A stretch of DNA of 64,000 bases from Bacteroidia bacterium (GTDB taxonomy: Bacteria > Bacteroidota > Bacteroidia > Flavobacteriales > Flavobacteriaceae): contig JAUIAY010000001.1 of the NCBI GenBank assembly GCA_030425285.1, positions 730,963 to 794,962 of the forward strand, read 5' to 3'. Below are positions 16,141 through 25,316 of the stretch, piece after piece (the first letter of the stretch is position 1; every line of letters begins with the position of its first letter). The position numbers and the translations under genes are program-made. Below the pieces are notes generated by a model, which had not been told where the DNA came from, did not search any database, and worked only from the letters and a program-made list of their open reading frames with translations.

Positions 16141-16223
16141 TCTTGGTAATTGGTATTGGCTATCCAAGTTCCATCAAGGAGGACTTCTCTAAATCTATTA
16201 GCAATTTCGTTAGGGTTTTCCAT
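16101..16223 (-). pseudogene. N-terminal fragment of a DinB-family protein
   Basis: A 40-codon frame starts with MENPNEIANRFREVLLDGTW and then reads IANTNYQDQL, which resembles the beginning of DinB-like (DUF1572-type) proteins of flavobacteria, normally about 150 aa long. After SNVTWQ the expected sequence stops and the frame ends four codons later. The rest of the gene is not found on either side of the mobile element. The gene was probably truncated when the element inserted or was rearranged. It lies 20 nt beyond the start of the pigment locus on its 3' side. Confidence 0.55.
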
Positions 16224-16243
16224 AGAGTTTGAAATCAATTTAA

Positions 16244-17539
16244 TTAATCCTGTTTCCGCTTATCAATTAACAAAATGGGTTTTCGGCTCATGACTGGAAA
16301 TTGTAATTTTTGTATGGTTTCCTTATCATGAAATTCAATGGTAGGAGAAACCCGTAACTTGGCCCTAAAGTGGTCCTTGATATTGGATAACAACTTATCA
16401 TTTGGATTTTTTGAGGCTATTTTTATGCAAATTTCATCAGTTCCAATAGCGTTTTTAGATATTTCAATAACATAGCCTTGAACTTCAGAAAAGTCGTTTA
16501 AAATATTGTTCATAGCAGGTGGATATAAGGTTGTACCCTTATATTTTATCATTTGTTTTTTACGACCAACCACAGGACCCAAACGCATAGTGTTTCTACC
16601 ACAAGAACAGGCTTCGGTATGTGCTGTTACCATATCGCCTGTTTTAAATCGTAACAAGGGCATACCTTCCACACCTAAAGTAGTAATGGTCAATTCACCA
16701 ATTTCACCATCGGTAACTGGATTATTGTCATCATCCAAAATTTCGGCTATGATAAGTTCAGGATGATGGTGACCGCCTTGCTGTGCTTCACACTCATTAA
16801 AGGCGGTATTCATTTCGGTTGAAGCATAGGTAGAATATAGCTCAATGTTCCAGTTATCCGTAATTTTTTGAGCCAATGTATTTAAGGTGAAATCTTGATT
16901 TCGTAAAGGTTCACCAATACAAATAGCACCTTTAACACCCGATTGATTGATATCAATATCATGTTGCTTGGCATATTCAATAAGTTTCAACAAAAATGAT
17001 GGTACGGCAATTAAATAGGTTGGCTTAAATTTCAGAATGGAGTCCCATTGCAATTCAGGAATTCCAGCACCAACACGAATAATACCAGCACCCAATTCTC
17101 TAGCACCTAAAAAGTAGGCAAGACCTGCCATAAAACGCCTATCGATGGTAGTCATTAATTGCATGACATCTGTTTTGGAAACACCGGAACAAGCAAATGA
17201 AATGGCTTCGTTATAAGCTAATCGATTCAGGTCATTATTGGTTAAAGCAAAAATCACAGGATCACCCAAAGTTCCAGAAGTCGTTACATAATCAATAATG
17301 TCTTCTTTGGGTACACACAAAAAATCATCATTATGTTGTTGTAAATCATCTTTACTGGTTACAGGTATCTGGCTTAAATCCTCCAATGTTTTTATGCTGG
17401 AAATATTAATATTGTTGGAACTGAAAACACGTTTGTAGTAGGCAGATTTTTCATTTAAATAGCCCAACAAATCCTTCAATTTATCTTCTTGAAAGCTTTT
17501 TATGGTTTCTTTAGACGCTAGTTCTATTTCTGGAATCAT
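16244..17539 (-). CDS. Phenylacetate-CoA ligase-like adenylate-forming enzyme (aryl acid activation)
   Basis: This 431-aa ANL-superfamily enzyme of the PaaK type forms an acyl-adenylate and then a thioester. The P-loop-like motif VTTSGTLGDPVIF is near residue 85, STYASTEMNTAF holds the aromatic/Thr-Glu motif, a cluster QGGHHHPE follows, and the RFKTGDMV hinge Asp precedes a small C-terminal domain. In the flexirubin context it would activate 4-hydroxycinnamate, made by the ammonia-lyase at the other end of the locus, for loading on a carrier protein. It is the last gene of the locus and overlaps the C45 gene by 4 nt. The acid substrate is inferred. Confidence 0.85.
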   Translation of the reverse strand: MIPEIELASKETIKSFQEDKLKDLLGYLNEKSAYYKRVFSSNNINISSIKTLEDLSQIPVTSKDDLQQHNDDFLCVPKEDIIDYVTTSGTLGDPVIFALTNNDLNRLAYNEAISFACSGVSKTDVMQLMTTIDRRFMAGLAYFLGARELGAGIIRVGAGIPELQWDSILKFKPTYLIAVPSFLLKLIEYAKQHDIDINQSGVKGAICIGEPLRNQDFTLNTLAQKITDNWNIELYSTYASTEMNTAFNECEAQQGGHHHPELIIAEILDDDNNPVTDGEIGELTITTLGVEGMPLLRFKTGDMVTAHTEACSCGRNTMRLGPVVGRKKQMIKYKGTTLYPPAMNNILNDFSEVQGYVIEISKNAIGTDEICIKIASKNPNDKLLSNIKDHFRAKLRVSPTIEFHDKETIQKLQFPVMSRKPILLIDKRKQD

Positions 17540-19206
17540 TCGTTCAATCGTCTTTTAATTTTTTTAATATACAAATCTATTTCCTCGCTATCGGGAACCG
17601 TAGTAATTTCTTTAGTTTTTGCTATTTCAAAAGCATTTAAAGCGGCTCTATAATGTTTTTTTTCAAAGTGATATTTTCCAATCATATAATACACCTCCCA
17701 ATAATCAGGATTGTTTTGTTGAAAGTCTTTTAATGTTTCTGGTGTTACGTTTTCATTGTTTGAAATGGCTTTGGAAATTTCACGACTTAACACCCGATTG
17801 CGTTCATAGTTTTTATAGGCTTCGGTGTAAAGAAAAGGATCGGCTTCTATGGTCAGCAATTCATTATGGAGTGACCTGCCAGATTTATTTTTTGGAGCTT
17901 CCTGAAAAACAGTATTCAGGTCATAGGCTACAAAAGCACCCAACTGATAGGGATTGGCAGAAACCCATACCTGTTGTTGTTGCGGTTTGAACACAATACC
18001 ATGATGTGCCAATAGCTGATTTAATGCTTTTTCATTGCCATAGCCAATAGATTTATCATGTAATCCTTTTCGGTTTCTCAAAATGTCTACGGCAGCTTGA
18101 GGTGTAAGTTTATGGGTTTCATTCAACAACTCTTCCATACGCTCAAAGCGATATTGCGAATGACTTTCTGCAATGTGTTTTATGTTGTTTTCATCGTTGG
18201 TATAGGCATCACTTTGAAAATGATTGGAACAAATTAACTGGTTTGAGTTTTCAACTTGATACACACCAAAGTTCTCTGGTGATACTTCAATGGTTATAGC
18301 GCGATTGTCAATAGCGCTGCCAATCAAAATAGATTCAGAAACAAAAACCTGTCTTCTTTTAGCAATCTCAATGGCTTCATCAATAGTTGCCGCATATTGC
18401 AAAATTTCCCGAGTAAGAATTGAAATAGGCGTTTTTGCAGATAAAGGCACATCCGATTTTCCAGCATTAATGGTTACAGTCAAGCCTTTTTCGTTCATTC
18501 CTGAAACAACACCAATCATCCCTGGCCAAGTAACCGACATAAACTTATGACCATTAGTTGGTTTAATAAAAGCGATTATTTTGTTCTTGGCAAATTCGTC
18601 TCCAGCATAAAAATCCAAATTCCGCCCGATGAGTAAGCTTCCATCTTCGGTTTTATCTCCCCAAGCAGCAAACGAGGAGCAGCCAACCAATGCCAAATCC
18701 TGTAAGGCGTGACCAATATCATGTGCGCTGTGTAAATACAACATTCTTAAATAGTCATCAGCCACATAATCGTAGTCATCTCCTGCGTATCTGGATAAGC
18801 CATAAATTTCGGCTTTGTATTCTTCGGTCACATGTAAATACATTTTACGGTTGTACCAAGCCATAACTTTTCGGAGAAGATATTGTTTAAATTTTGAAGG
18901 GACAATTTCACTGACTTTCCCCAAAAAAGCGCGTTCCTGTTCCTCAAATAATTCTTGTGTAACGGCTCCAGACTGTAATCCAATTTGATATGGATCTCCT
19001 TCTGCAAATAGTTCCCATTGCCCATATTTATTGGCAGCTAAATAAGCTTGTTGTGTATAAAAGGTAGAATCGGAAGTGGCAATACGTTCAGGCTTGGTTT
19101 GGTTATAGGTGCTAATGTCAGGCACATCTTCCAAAGATTTGGAAACACCACACGATGTTATAAAAAACAGTATCAAAAGCATTAAAGCTATTTTTTTAAA
19201 CCACAT
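17536..19206 (-). CDS. C45-family autoproteolytic acyltransferase/hydrolase lipoprotein with TPR-like C-terminus
   Basis: The protein (556 aa from the chosen start) is an Ntn-hydrolase of the acyl-CoA:6-aminopenicillanate acyltransferase (peptidase C45) family, which transfers or hydrolyses acyl groups. I chose the ATG at 19206 because it gives a lipoprotein signal with Cys19 in FITSCG. The presumed catalytic Cys176 (VGCSSFAAWG) would become N-terminal after self-cleavage. The C-terminal 60 residues look like a TPR helix pair (YWEVYYMIGKYHFEKKHYRAAL). Being exported and encoded beside the ligase, it is a candidate for transacylation, such as the ester between polyene acid and dialkylresorcinol, but this is inference. 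Confidence 0.8.
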   Translation of the reverse strand: MWFKKIALMLLILFFITSCGVSKSLEDVPDISTYNQTKPERIATSDSTFYTQQAYLAANKYGQWELFAEGDPYQIGLQSGAVTQELFEEQERAFLGKVSEIVPSKFKQYLLRKVMAWYNRKMYLHVTEEYKAEIYGLSRYAGDDYDYVADDYLRMLYLHSAHDIGHALQDLALVGCSSFAAWGDKTEDGSLLIGRNLDFYAGDEFAKNKIIAFIKPTNGHKFMSVTWPGMIGVVSGMNEKGLTVTINAGKSDVPLSAKTPISILTREILQYAATIDEAIEIAKRRQVFVSESILIGSAIDNRAITIEVSPENFGVYQVENSNQLICSNHFQSDAYTNDENNIKHIAESHSQYRFERMEELLNETHKLTPQAAVDILRNRKGLHDKSIGYGNEKALNQLLAHHGIVFKPQQQQVWVSANPYQLGAFVAYDLNTVFQEAPKNKSGRSLHNELLTIEADPFLYTEAYKNYERNRVLSREISKAISNNENVTPETLKDFQQNNPDYWEVYYMIGKYHFEKKHYRAALNAFEIAKTKEITTVPDSEEIDLYIKKIKRRLNE

Positions 19207-19210
19207 ATTT

Positions 19211-20083
19211 CTAACCCTTTGACACGCGTTTATTGGTTTTTTCAATAGCCTTTTTGTCTTTATAGTCAATCCATTTTTGACCTTTCCATTTGCGCATTTT
19301 GTTTTCAAAATGTCTCATGAAAAACACATTGTACAGCATTCTTAATAGCACTTGCGGCTTTTTTGAAAAAGCTCGTAGGGTCATGGAAAATCCACCATTT
19401 AAATAGGTGATATAATGCCAATAGCCACTAGGCATATAAAGCGCATCGCCATGTTTCATTTCAATTTCCAAGCCTTCAAGGTTTTTTAATGCTGGATATT
19501 TTTCAAAATCAGGGTTGTCCAAATCTATGGCTTCTACATTGTGCACGGCATATGGAACCTTATAGAGGTATTTGGTTTGATTTGGCGCAAAAAGAATGAC
19601 CTTTTTATTCCCATGAAAATGAAAATGAACCAAATCGGCCAGATCCATATCATAATGAGGTAATACCTTGGAACCTTTACTTCCAAAAAACATAACAGGT
19701 AATCGCTTAAAGAAGTTGAGACCTATATCTGGATAATCAAAATCTTCAGCCAAAACAGGCATATTCTTCATAAGGTCATAAAAGAAAATTCGTAAATCGG
19801 TTGGTTTGGATTTAATGAGCTCTAAATAGTCATAGAGCTTCATTTCGGTAGTTGGCTCCGCCGATTTTTGCTTTCCTTTTGTTGGTTCATTATTATATAA
19901 AGGAACCACCTGATCACCAGCTAAACTTTGGATATACTCAATATTCCATTTTTCATATGCAGGCCAATCTTTAGTCAGCCCTTCAATTAAAACAGGTATT
20001 TGCGGCTTGTAGTAATGCTTAATGAAATCTGCTTTAGAGATTTTCTTAATGCGTGTTATGGGCTTTGTTTTAATAACTGCCAT
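19211..20083 (-). CDS. Cupin-like/JmjC-domain protein (cupin_8 family)
   Basis: This 290-aa protein of the cupin_8/JmjC type is related to Fe(II)/2-oxoglutarate hydroxylases. The double-stranded beta-helix core has HYDMDLADLVHFHFHG, supplying an H-x-D pair, a KKVILFAP strand, and GDALYMPSGYWHYITY with the distal His. The metal triad therefore looks intact. A hydroxylase acting on the pigment or on a protein partner is possible. Members of this family recur in flexirubin loci. The gene is separated by 1 nt from the FAD oxidoreductase upstream. Confidence 0.8.
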   Translation of the reverse strand: MAVIKTKPITRIKKISKADFIKHYYKPQIPVLIEGLTKDWPAYEKWNIEYIQSLAGDQVVPLYNNEPTKGKQKSAEPTTEMKLYDYLELIKSKPTDLRIFFYDLMKNMPVLAEDFDYPDIGLNFFKRLPVMFFGSKGSKVLPHYDMDLADLVHFHFHGNKKVILFAPNQTKYLYKVPYAVHNVEAIDLDNPDFEKYPALKNLEGLEIEMKHGDALYMPSGYWHYITYLNGGFSMTLRAFSKKPQVLLRMLYNVFFMRHFENKMRKWKGQKWIDYKDKKAIEKTNKRVSKG

Positions 20084-20084
20084 A

Positions 20085-21629
20085 TTACATTACTTTTTCT
20101 TGGGTATTGGCTTCTAAAATTTTATCCAACAAATAATCCTTTCCTACAATTTCCGAACAGGTAATAATAGCACTAATGGTAACGCCTAAAATCCCATGCA
20201 TATTAAGACTTTGCCCAGTAAACATCAGATTGGGTATTTTGGTTTTAGGTGAAATAAAAGATTGCATGGGCCTATTGACATCTTTTACATAACCGTACAT
20301 TGAACCATTGTTTGAAGCAATGTAGTCTCTATAAGACAAAGGCGTTGAGGTGTAAACCTCTTGAATACAATCTCTAATATTTGGAAATTTTTTCTCTAAT
20401 TCATTTATGAGTTTTTCAGCTTTTTCAGCTTTAAAATCCTCATAGGTTTGACCACGGTCATTTTTATTGGCTGCTGTGTTAAAGGTATCAATCCACGGAG
20501 TCATTTCTTCATACCGCATATAGGTCATTACGGTTATATTGTCGCCATACTTATCCATGTCTTTTTTGATTCCCATGGACATCATATAGCCTTCTGGCCA
20601 AGACTCTTGGGTGTAATCCTGAGCATCCCAAATGCGATCAGGATATTTAAAATGATAATAGTTTTTATTCTGGTATTTAAAGGTATTTGGCTTTAGAACC
20701 AAATACAAACTAAATGCTGCAATAGTGCTTTCAATTTGATTGACTCTGTTAGCATAGGCCTTTTTGAATTTATCTTCACCAACGTATTTCAGGGTCAATT
20801 TGGGTTCAATATTCGAAATGAACATATCGGCAGAAATCTCTTTCCCGTTAGTGCATATCGCAGACGTTAGTTTTTTGCTTTCCTCATCAAACCCAAATTT
20901 AATAACCTCATGACGTTTGTAGGTTTCACCACCATGTTCCTTGAGTCTCTTAATAAGTTGCTTGGTTATTTGACTTCCGCCATTTATGCAGCGGTAAGCA
21001 CTTTCTATATATGAATTTACCGATAGTGCATGAACATAAAAAGGTGTACGCTCCCCATCGCCAGCATATAAATAATTTGAGCCGGCCAAAACACCGCGTA
21101 GTTTTTCGTTTTTAGTTAAGGAATCAATATAAGTTTTGGCTGGCAATTGAAAGACTTCAGTATCATCGTAATATGGCTTACCTTTTTTTAGGGAGTAAAG
21201 CGGAAACTTACTACAAATTTCCCTAAGCTTGGCGCAATAGGCTTTAATAGCTTGAACCTCATCAGGAAATTTTTCAATTAAAATCTGCTCAAAATTTTCA
21301 TAGCCTTGAGCATGTTTATACTCTGTGTCGTCTCCTTCAAAAGTTATGATGTCGAAACCGTTTTCATCAAGTTTCTTTAATTTTAACCCGTCAAGTATGC
21401 CTAAATATTTAAAATATTGATACAAATTTTGCCCTTTACTTAAACCACCTATGTAGTGAACACCTGTATCAAAGATGGTTTTGTCCCTTGCAAAAGTTTG
21501 GAGATTACCACCAAACTGTTGGTTTTTTTCGAGCACACAGACGCTGTAACCCTCTTTAGCAAGGATAATGGCCGAGACCAATCCGCCCAATCCGCTTCCA
21601 ACTACCACAACATCGTAATGTGCTTTCAT
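20085..21629 (-). CDS. CrtI/retinol-saturase-like NAD(P)/FAD-dependent oxidoreductase
   Basis: This 514-aa flavoprotein belongs to the phytoene desaturase/all-trans-retinol 13,14-reductase superfamily. The N-terminal dinucleotide-binding motif is VVGSGLGGLVSA with the acidic end of strand 2 in VLEKNQQFGG. The C-terminal FAD motif is FTGQSLNMHGILGVTISA. Such enzymes act on conjugated polyenes, so action on the polyene chain of the pigment is a sensible guess. It ends 1 nt before the cupin gene and begins 1 nt from the MMPL fusion gene, so it belongs to the operon. Confidence 0.87.
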   Translation of the reverse strand: MKAHYDVVVVGSGLGGLVSAIILAKEGYSVCVLEKNQQFGGNLQTFARDKTIFDTGVHYIGGLSKGQNLYQYFKYLGILDGLKLKKLDENGFDIITFEGDDTEYKHAQGYENFEQILIEKFPDEVQAIKAYCAKLREICSKFPLYSLKKGKPYYDDTEVFQLPAKTYIDSLTKNEKLRGVLAGSNYLYAGDGERTPFYVHALSVNSYIESAYRCINGGSQITKQLIKRLKEHGGETYKRHEVIKFGFDEESKKLTSAICTNGKEISADMFISNIEPKLTLKYVGEDKFKKAYANRVNQIESTIAAFSLYLVLKPNTFKYQNKNYYHFKYPDRIWDAQDYTQESWPEGYMMSMGIKKDMDKYGDNITVMTYMRYEEMTPWIDTFNTAANKNDRGQTYEDFKAEKAEKLINELEKKFPNIRDCIQEVYTSTPLSYRDYIASNNGSMYGYVKDVNRPMQSFISPKTKIPNLMFTGQSLNMHGILGVTISAIITCSEIVGKDYLLDKILEANTQEKVM

Positions 21630-24600
21630 TTATTGTTTGTTTTTTAAAATAGTATAATTCTTGCTTTTAGTAATAACCTCGAATGATTTTGATTCTAAAA
21701 CATTTAAATAATACACTTGATTTTCATGCAACAAAATAATATTTTCAAAAGTGTCAGTCAATAAGGAATCGAATAAATTTTCAAAGTCCTCTGATGTGTT
21801 TAAAATTAAAGTATCACCAATATTTGATGATAAGTCCTCGAGGGTTTGGGCTATAGTTATCTTATAATGCGTATTGCTTATATAACTATTAGCAACAATT
21901 TCCCGAACCAGTGAATCTTCAATATACGTCATTATTTTTCGGTCCGGGTTGTCTAAAGATAAGAGAAAATCCAATTGGCCACAATCTTTTGAGACGTGAA
22001 CGATGTTTGCTTGCTTATCAATAGTATCCATTAAATCTTTATAGGTAGAAGCATGTTCCTTGAGGTCACCTTTTACATGTTTGTATAAAGAGTCACCTTT
22101 ATAGCGATAGTCTTCCAAAACAATAGGATGAAAATAGGTTGCATTTTCTATCTCTTGCCTTAAGGAATTGAATTCCGATCTAAAATATTGACTAATTTGT
22201 TTGGTTCGGTCCTTATATGTTGAGCCATATTCCATATTGTTATTGGAAATTCTCGGTAATATTTTAAGGGTAATACTACCATCTTTTATAATAAAACTAC
22301 CCTTTGGGAGGACTTCGGAGTTTCCATGGATTAGAACTGGAACGATATCAAGGTTGAGTTGTTCGGCCAAGAAAAAAGCACCTTTATGAAATCTCCTAAT
22401 TTTGTTGGTATTGGAACGTGTTCCCTCTGGAAAAGCCATAAGCGAGTAGCCTTGCTCAACTTTTTTCTTTAAATGCTCCAATCCATTCTCAATACCGCTG
22501 GAAACAGGATAAAAGCCTGCCAATTGAACGGCTTTACCAAAAATGGGCGATTTATAAACCCAATCGTTCACCAAAAATATGATTTTAGAATGTAGCATGC
22601 CTATTGCCAAAATATCTAGAAATGATGTGTGATTGGCAATAATGATGCATTGTTTTTCAAATGTCTCATGATGATTATTTATAATCTTTTTAGAAACAAA
22701 AGGGTTGGAATACAAGACCGATTTCATAAAAACCGAAATGGTTTTATGGAACCATTTCATTTTGATCTTTTTACTTATTGGAATCAGCGGAATTAAGATA
22801 AGGCTTAACATAGATAGGATAAATCCACCAATACCATAGTATCCGAATGACAAACAGGAATGTAATAACAATCGTAAGGAAATGGGACGTTTGGTTTTAC
22901 TGCCAATAAATAATTTGAAAAGTAAGGGCTGGATAGTAAAAGCCATTACCAAAGCCGATAGAATTCCGATTATTGATACCAATGAAATGGTGTAGAGGGC
23001 AGGATGTTTGGCAAAAATCAGAACCCCAACACCTAAAATGGTGGTAATAACCGAAAGAATAATAGAGGTTTTATTGGTAGGAAGCACTTTTTCACCAGTT
23101 TGATAGCCTTTTAACAAACCATTGGTAATAAAAATACTGTAGTCTATACCCAAACCAAAAATAAACGTTGAAATAATGATATTGAAAATATTGAACTCAA
23201 TGCCAACAAGTCCCATGATACCAATAGTTAGCAACCAAGTTAATGCAATGGGTATACTGGTTACCAGTGTTAGGGACAGGCTTCTATAAAAAAGGAATAA
23301 AATGAGTAAAACAACAACTAAAGAATAGCCTACCAAACGATTGAAATCATTTTTTAGATTCCCCAAAAAGGTTTCGTTCATTTGCTTGCGATCAATAATC
23401 AATGTTTGGGAATCATCCTTAAACTCATCTATCAAAGCTTCGGATTGTTTCTCGGAAACTTTCACTAAGGAAGTAACTGTGGTAAAGCCGTCTTTTGTAT
23501 TTATATAATCTTCGGTATTTATAACAGGAAGTTCATTAAAGCCTTCAACCGATAACGGATTAAAACGTGCATTTAAATGACTATAAAATTTTTGAAAGGT
23601 TGTGGGTTTAAAGCCTAGTGTATTCCCACTTCCAACGAGGTTGTTTTGGAGAGCTGCCTTTCGTTGGGCAGTCCAGAATTTATTCCAAGTTGCAAGATGT
23701 TTTTCCTGCTGGTTTTTCGATTGAATAATGGCACCAATGGAACTAAAGTTAATTATAGTTTTGTTAGCTTTTAAAGCCGTTAATTTACTATATACACTAT
23801 CATTGTTTTGAAGGGCCTCTTGCTCATTTTCAGAATAGGAAGCCACATAGACAGATTTTGAAGCAATATTGGTTAGAGTATCCAAGCGTTTTTGAGCTTC
23901 CATCATTTCTGGTGGCTCATAATTTAGTTTTGAAAGATCGTTGTTAAAACCAACCTGATTGTAGGTAAAAATACTCAAACAGAGCAGTATGAACACAGTA
24001 ACGATAAGCCATTTCTTCTTATGAAAATCAACTTGAGCCACTTTATCAATGAGCGTCTTTTTTTGGGAAAGCGTTTTATTTGATTTATAAACTTGAGGAA
24101 TAAAAACAAGCGCAAATGACGATGCGCCAAGGACACTTATAGCTGCAAAAATGCCCAAATCCTGTAAAGCTTGGGAATTCAAGAACAACAAACACAAAAA
24201 GGCTAGGGCAGTAGTCAAGCTACTCATTAAAATGGGTTTGGTTATTTCCTTATACAAGGCTTTAATGTCATGGTTGTTTCTAATGTGTGTAAGCACGTGT
24301 AAGGAATAATCCAAGGTCACTCCCAACAATACAGAACCTATACCAAGAGAAATAGCAGAAATTTTGGTACGGATAATAAAGAGAATTGCCACAGCCAATA
24401 AACCACCAAAAACTGTTGGAATAAACAAAATTAGTGGCAGCGTAATTTTTCTGTAGAAAACAATGAGTATCAATAAGAGGATGCTCATAGCTATTGAAAC
24501 GGTTAGCTGGATGTCACCCTTTATCTGTTTAGCATTGGCTACTGCAATTAAAGCACCACCAAAATATTCACAGGAAACAGTCCCTTTAAATTCAGTATTC

Positions 24601-25316
24601 AAATCATCTTGTAATTGATATAACTGTTCTGAAAAGAGTGCATTTTCAGAAGTTTCACTGGATTTGTGGGTTGGTGTGATAAATAACAAAATGTGTTTTT
24701 TATCCTGACTTAATAAGAAACCATTATGCAATGAGAATGAGTCGCCAAAGGTTAGCTCTTGTAACTTTTTTAAAGCCATAACCGATAAGCCCAAAGGATC
24801 TTTTAGAATAGTTTCTTTAGTTACAAATCCCGATGGCGAAATAAGCGTCTTATAATTGTTTCTGGTAATGTTGTCAATACTGTCTTTGTGAAGTTTATCT
24901 TCGATTTCAGCGTAGTCTTCAGCTTCTAGGAATAATGGCAAATTGTTATAAACAAAGTCCAAAGTATTTAACACGGTTTCATCTTCAACCTTACCCTGAA
25001 TATTTGTATAGAAATCAGGACTGTTTTTTGAAATGCTATCGATGAATTGCGATGCGTAATTGGTTAGGTCGTCAATTGACCCTTCACCTTCACGCTTGAT
25101 GTTTACAATAATTTTATCAGCAAAATTGACTGTTTTTAAAACACGTTGAGCATCCGAATTTTCTTTAGTTGTAGGGATTAACTTGGTAATATCCTCTTCA
25201 AAGTTTATTTGGGAAGCTAGCCATACCAATAGCGAAACAATGAGTAAAAAAATAGAAATACCAACGATCTTTTTAGAACGGATAGATTGGTATATGTGAT
25301 AAAAAAAATCACCCAT
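21630..25316 (-). CDS. MMPL-family exporter fused to a lysophospholipid acyltransferase and a degenerate methyltransferase-like domain
   Basis: This 1228-aa multidomain protein resembles those found in flexirubin loci. Residues 1-800 form an MMPL/RND exporter with two sets of membrane helices and two large periplasmic loops. Residues about 870-1060 form a PlsC-type acyltransferase with NHTSFLD (His896 and Asp901, HX4D) and FPEGTRSN. The last 165 residues match the position of a class I methyltransferase domain in related trifunctional proteins, but no GxGxG motif is visible. The exporter half probably moves the hydrophobic product across the inner membrane and the acyltransferase adds an acyl group. 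It overlaps the glycosyltransferase gene by 8 nt. Confidence 0.85.
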   Translation of the reverse strand: MGDFFYHIYQSIRSKKIVGISIFLLIVSLLVWLASQINFEEDITKLIPTTKENSDAQRVLKTVNFADKIIVNIKREGEGSIDDLTNYASQFIDSISKNSPDFYTNIQGKVEDETVLNTLDFVYNNLPLFLEAEDYAEIEDKLHKDSIDNITRNNYKTLISPSGFVTKETILKDPLGLSVMALKKLQELTFGDSFSLHNGFLLSQDKKHILLFITPTHKSSETSENALFSEQLYQLQDDLNTEFKGTVSCEYFGGALIAVANAKQIKGDIQLTVSIAMSILLLILIVFYRKITLPLILFIPTVFGGLLAVAILFIIRTKISAISLGIGSVLLGVTLDYSLHVLTHIRNNHDIKALYKEITKPILMSSLTTALAFLCLLFLNSQALQDLGIFAAISVLGASSFALVFIPQVYKSNKTLSQKKTLIDKVAQVDFHKKKWLIVTVFILLCLSIFTYNQVGFNNDLSKLNYEPPEMMEAQKRLDTLTNIASKSVYVASYSENEQEALQNNDSVYSKLTALKANKTIINFSSIGAIIQSKNQQEKHLATWNKFWTAQRKAALQNNLVGSGNTLGFKPTTFQKFYSHLNARFNPLSVEGFNELPVINTEDYINTKDGFTTVTSLVKVSEKQSEALIDEFKDDSQTLIIDRKQMNETFLGNLKNDFNRLVGYSLVVVLLILFLFYRSLSLTLVTSIPIALTWLLTIGIMGLVGIEFNIFNIIISTFIFGLGIDYSIFITNGLLKGYQTGEKVLPTNKTSIILSVITTILGVGVLIFAKHPALYTISLVSIIGILSALVMAFTIQPLLFKLFIGSKTKRPISLRLLLHSCLSFGYYGIGGFILSMLSLILIPLIPISKKIKMKWFHKTISVFMKSVLYSNPFVSKKIINNHHETFEKQCIIIANHTSFLDILAIGMLHSKIIFLVNDWVYKSPIFGKAVQLAGFYPVSSGIENGLEHLKKKVEQGYSLMAFPEGTRSNTNKIRRFHKGAFFLAEQLNLDIVPVLIHGNSEVLPKGSFIIKDGSITLKILPRISNNNMEYGSTYKDRTKQISQYFRSEFNSLRQEIENATYFHPIVLEDYRYKGDSLYKHVKGDLKEHASTYKDLMDTIDKQANIVHVSKDCGQLDFLLSLDNPDRKIMTYIEDSLVREIVANSYISNTHYKITIAQTLEDLSSNIGDTLILNTSEDFENLFDSLLTDTFENIILLHENQVYYLNVLESKSFEVITKSKNYTILKNKQ

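Noticed and set aside
16040-16243. A duplicated tRNA-Asn 3' end as attR
   Set aside because: No stretch resembling GGTTCGAGCCC or the acceptor end was found on the right side of the element.
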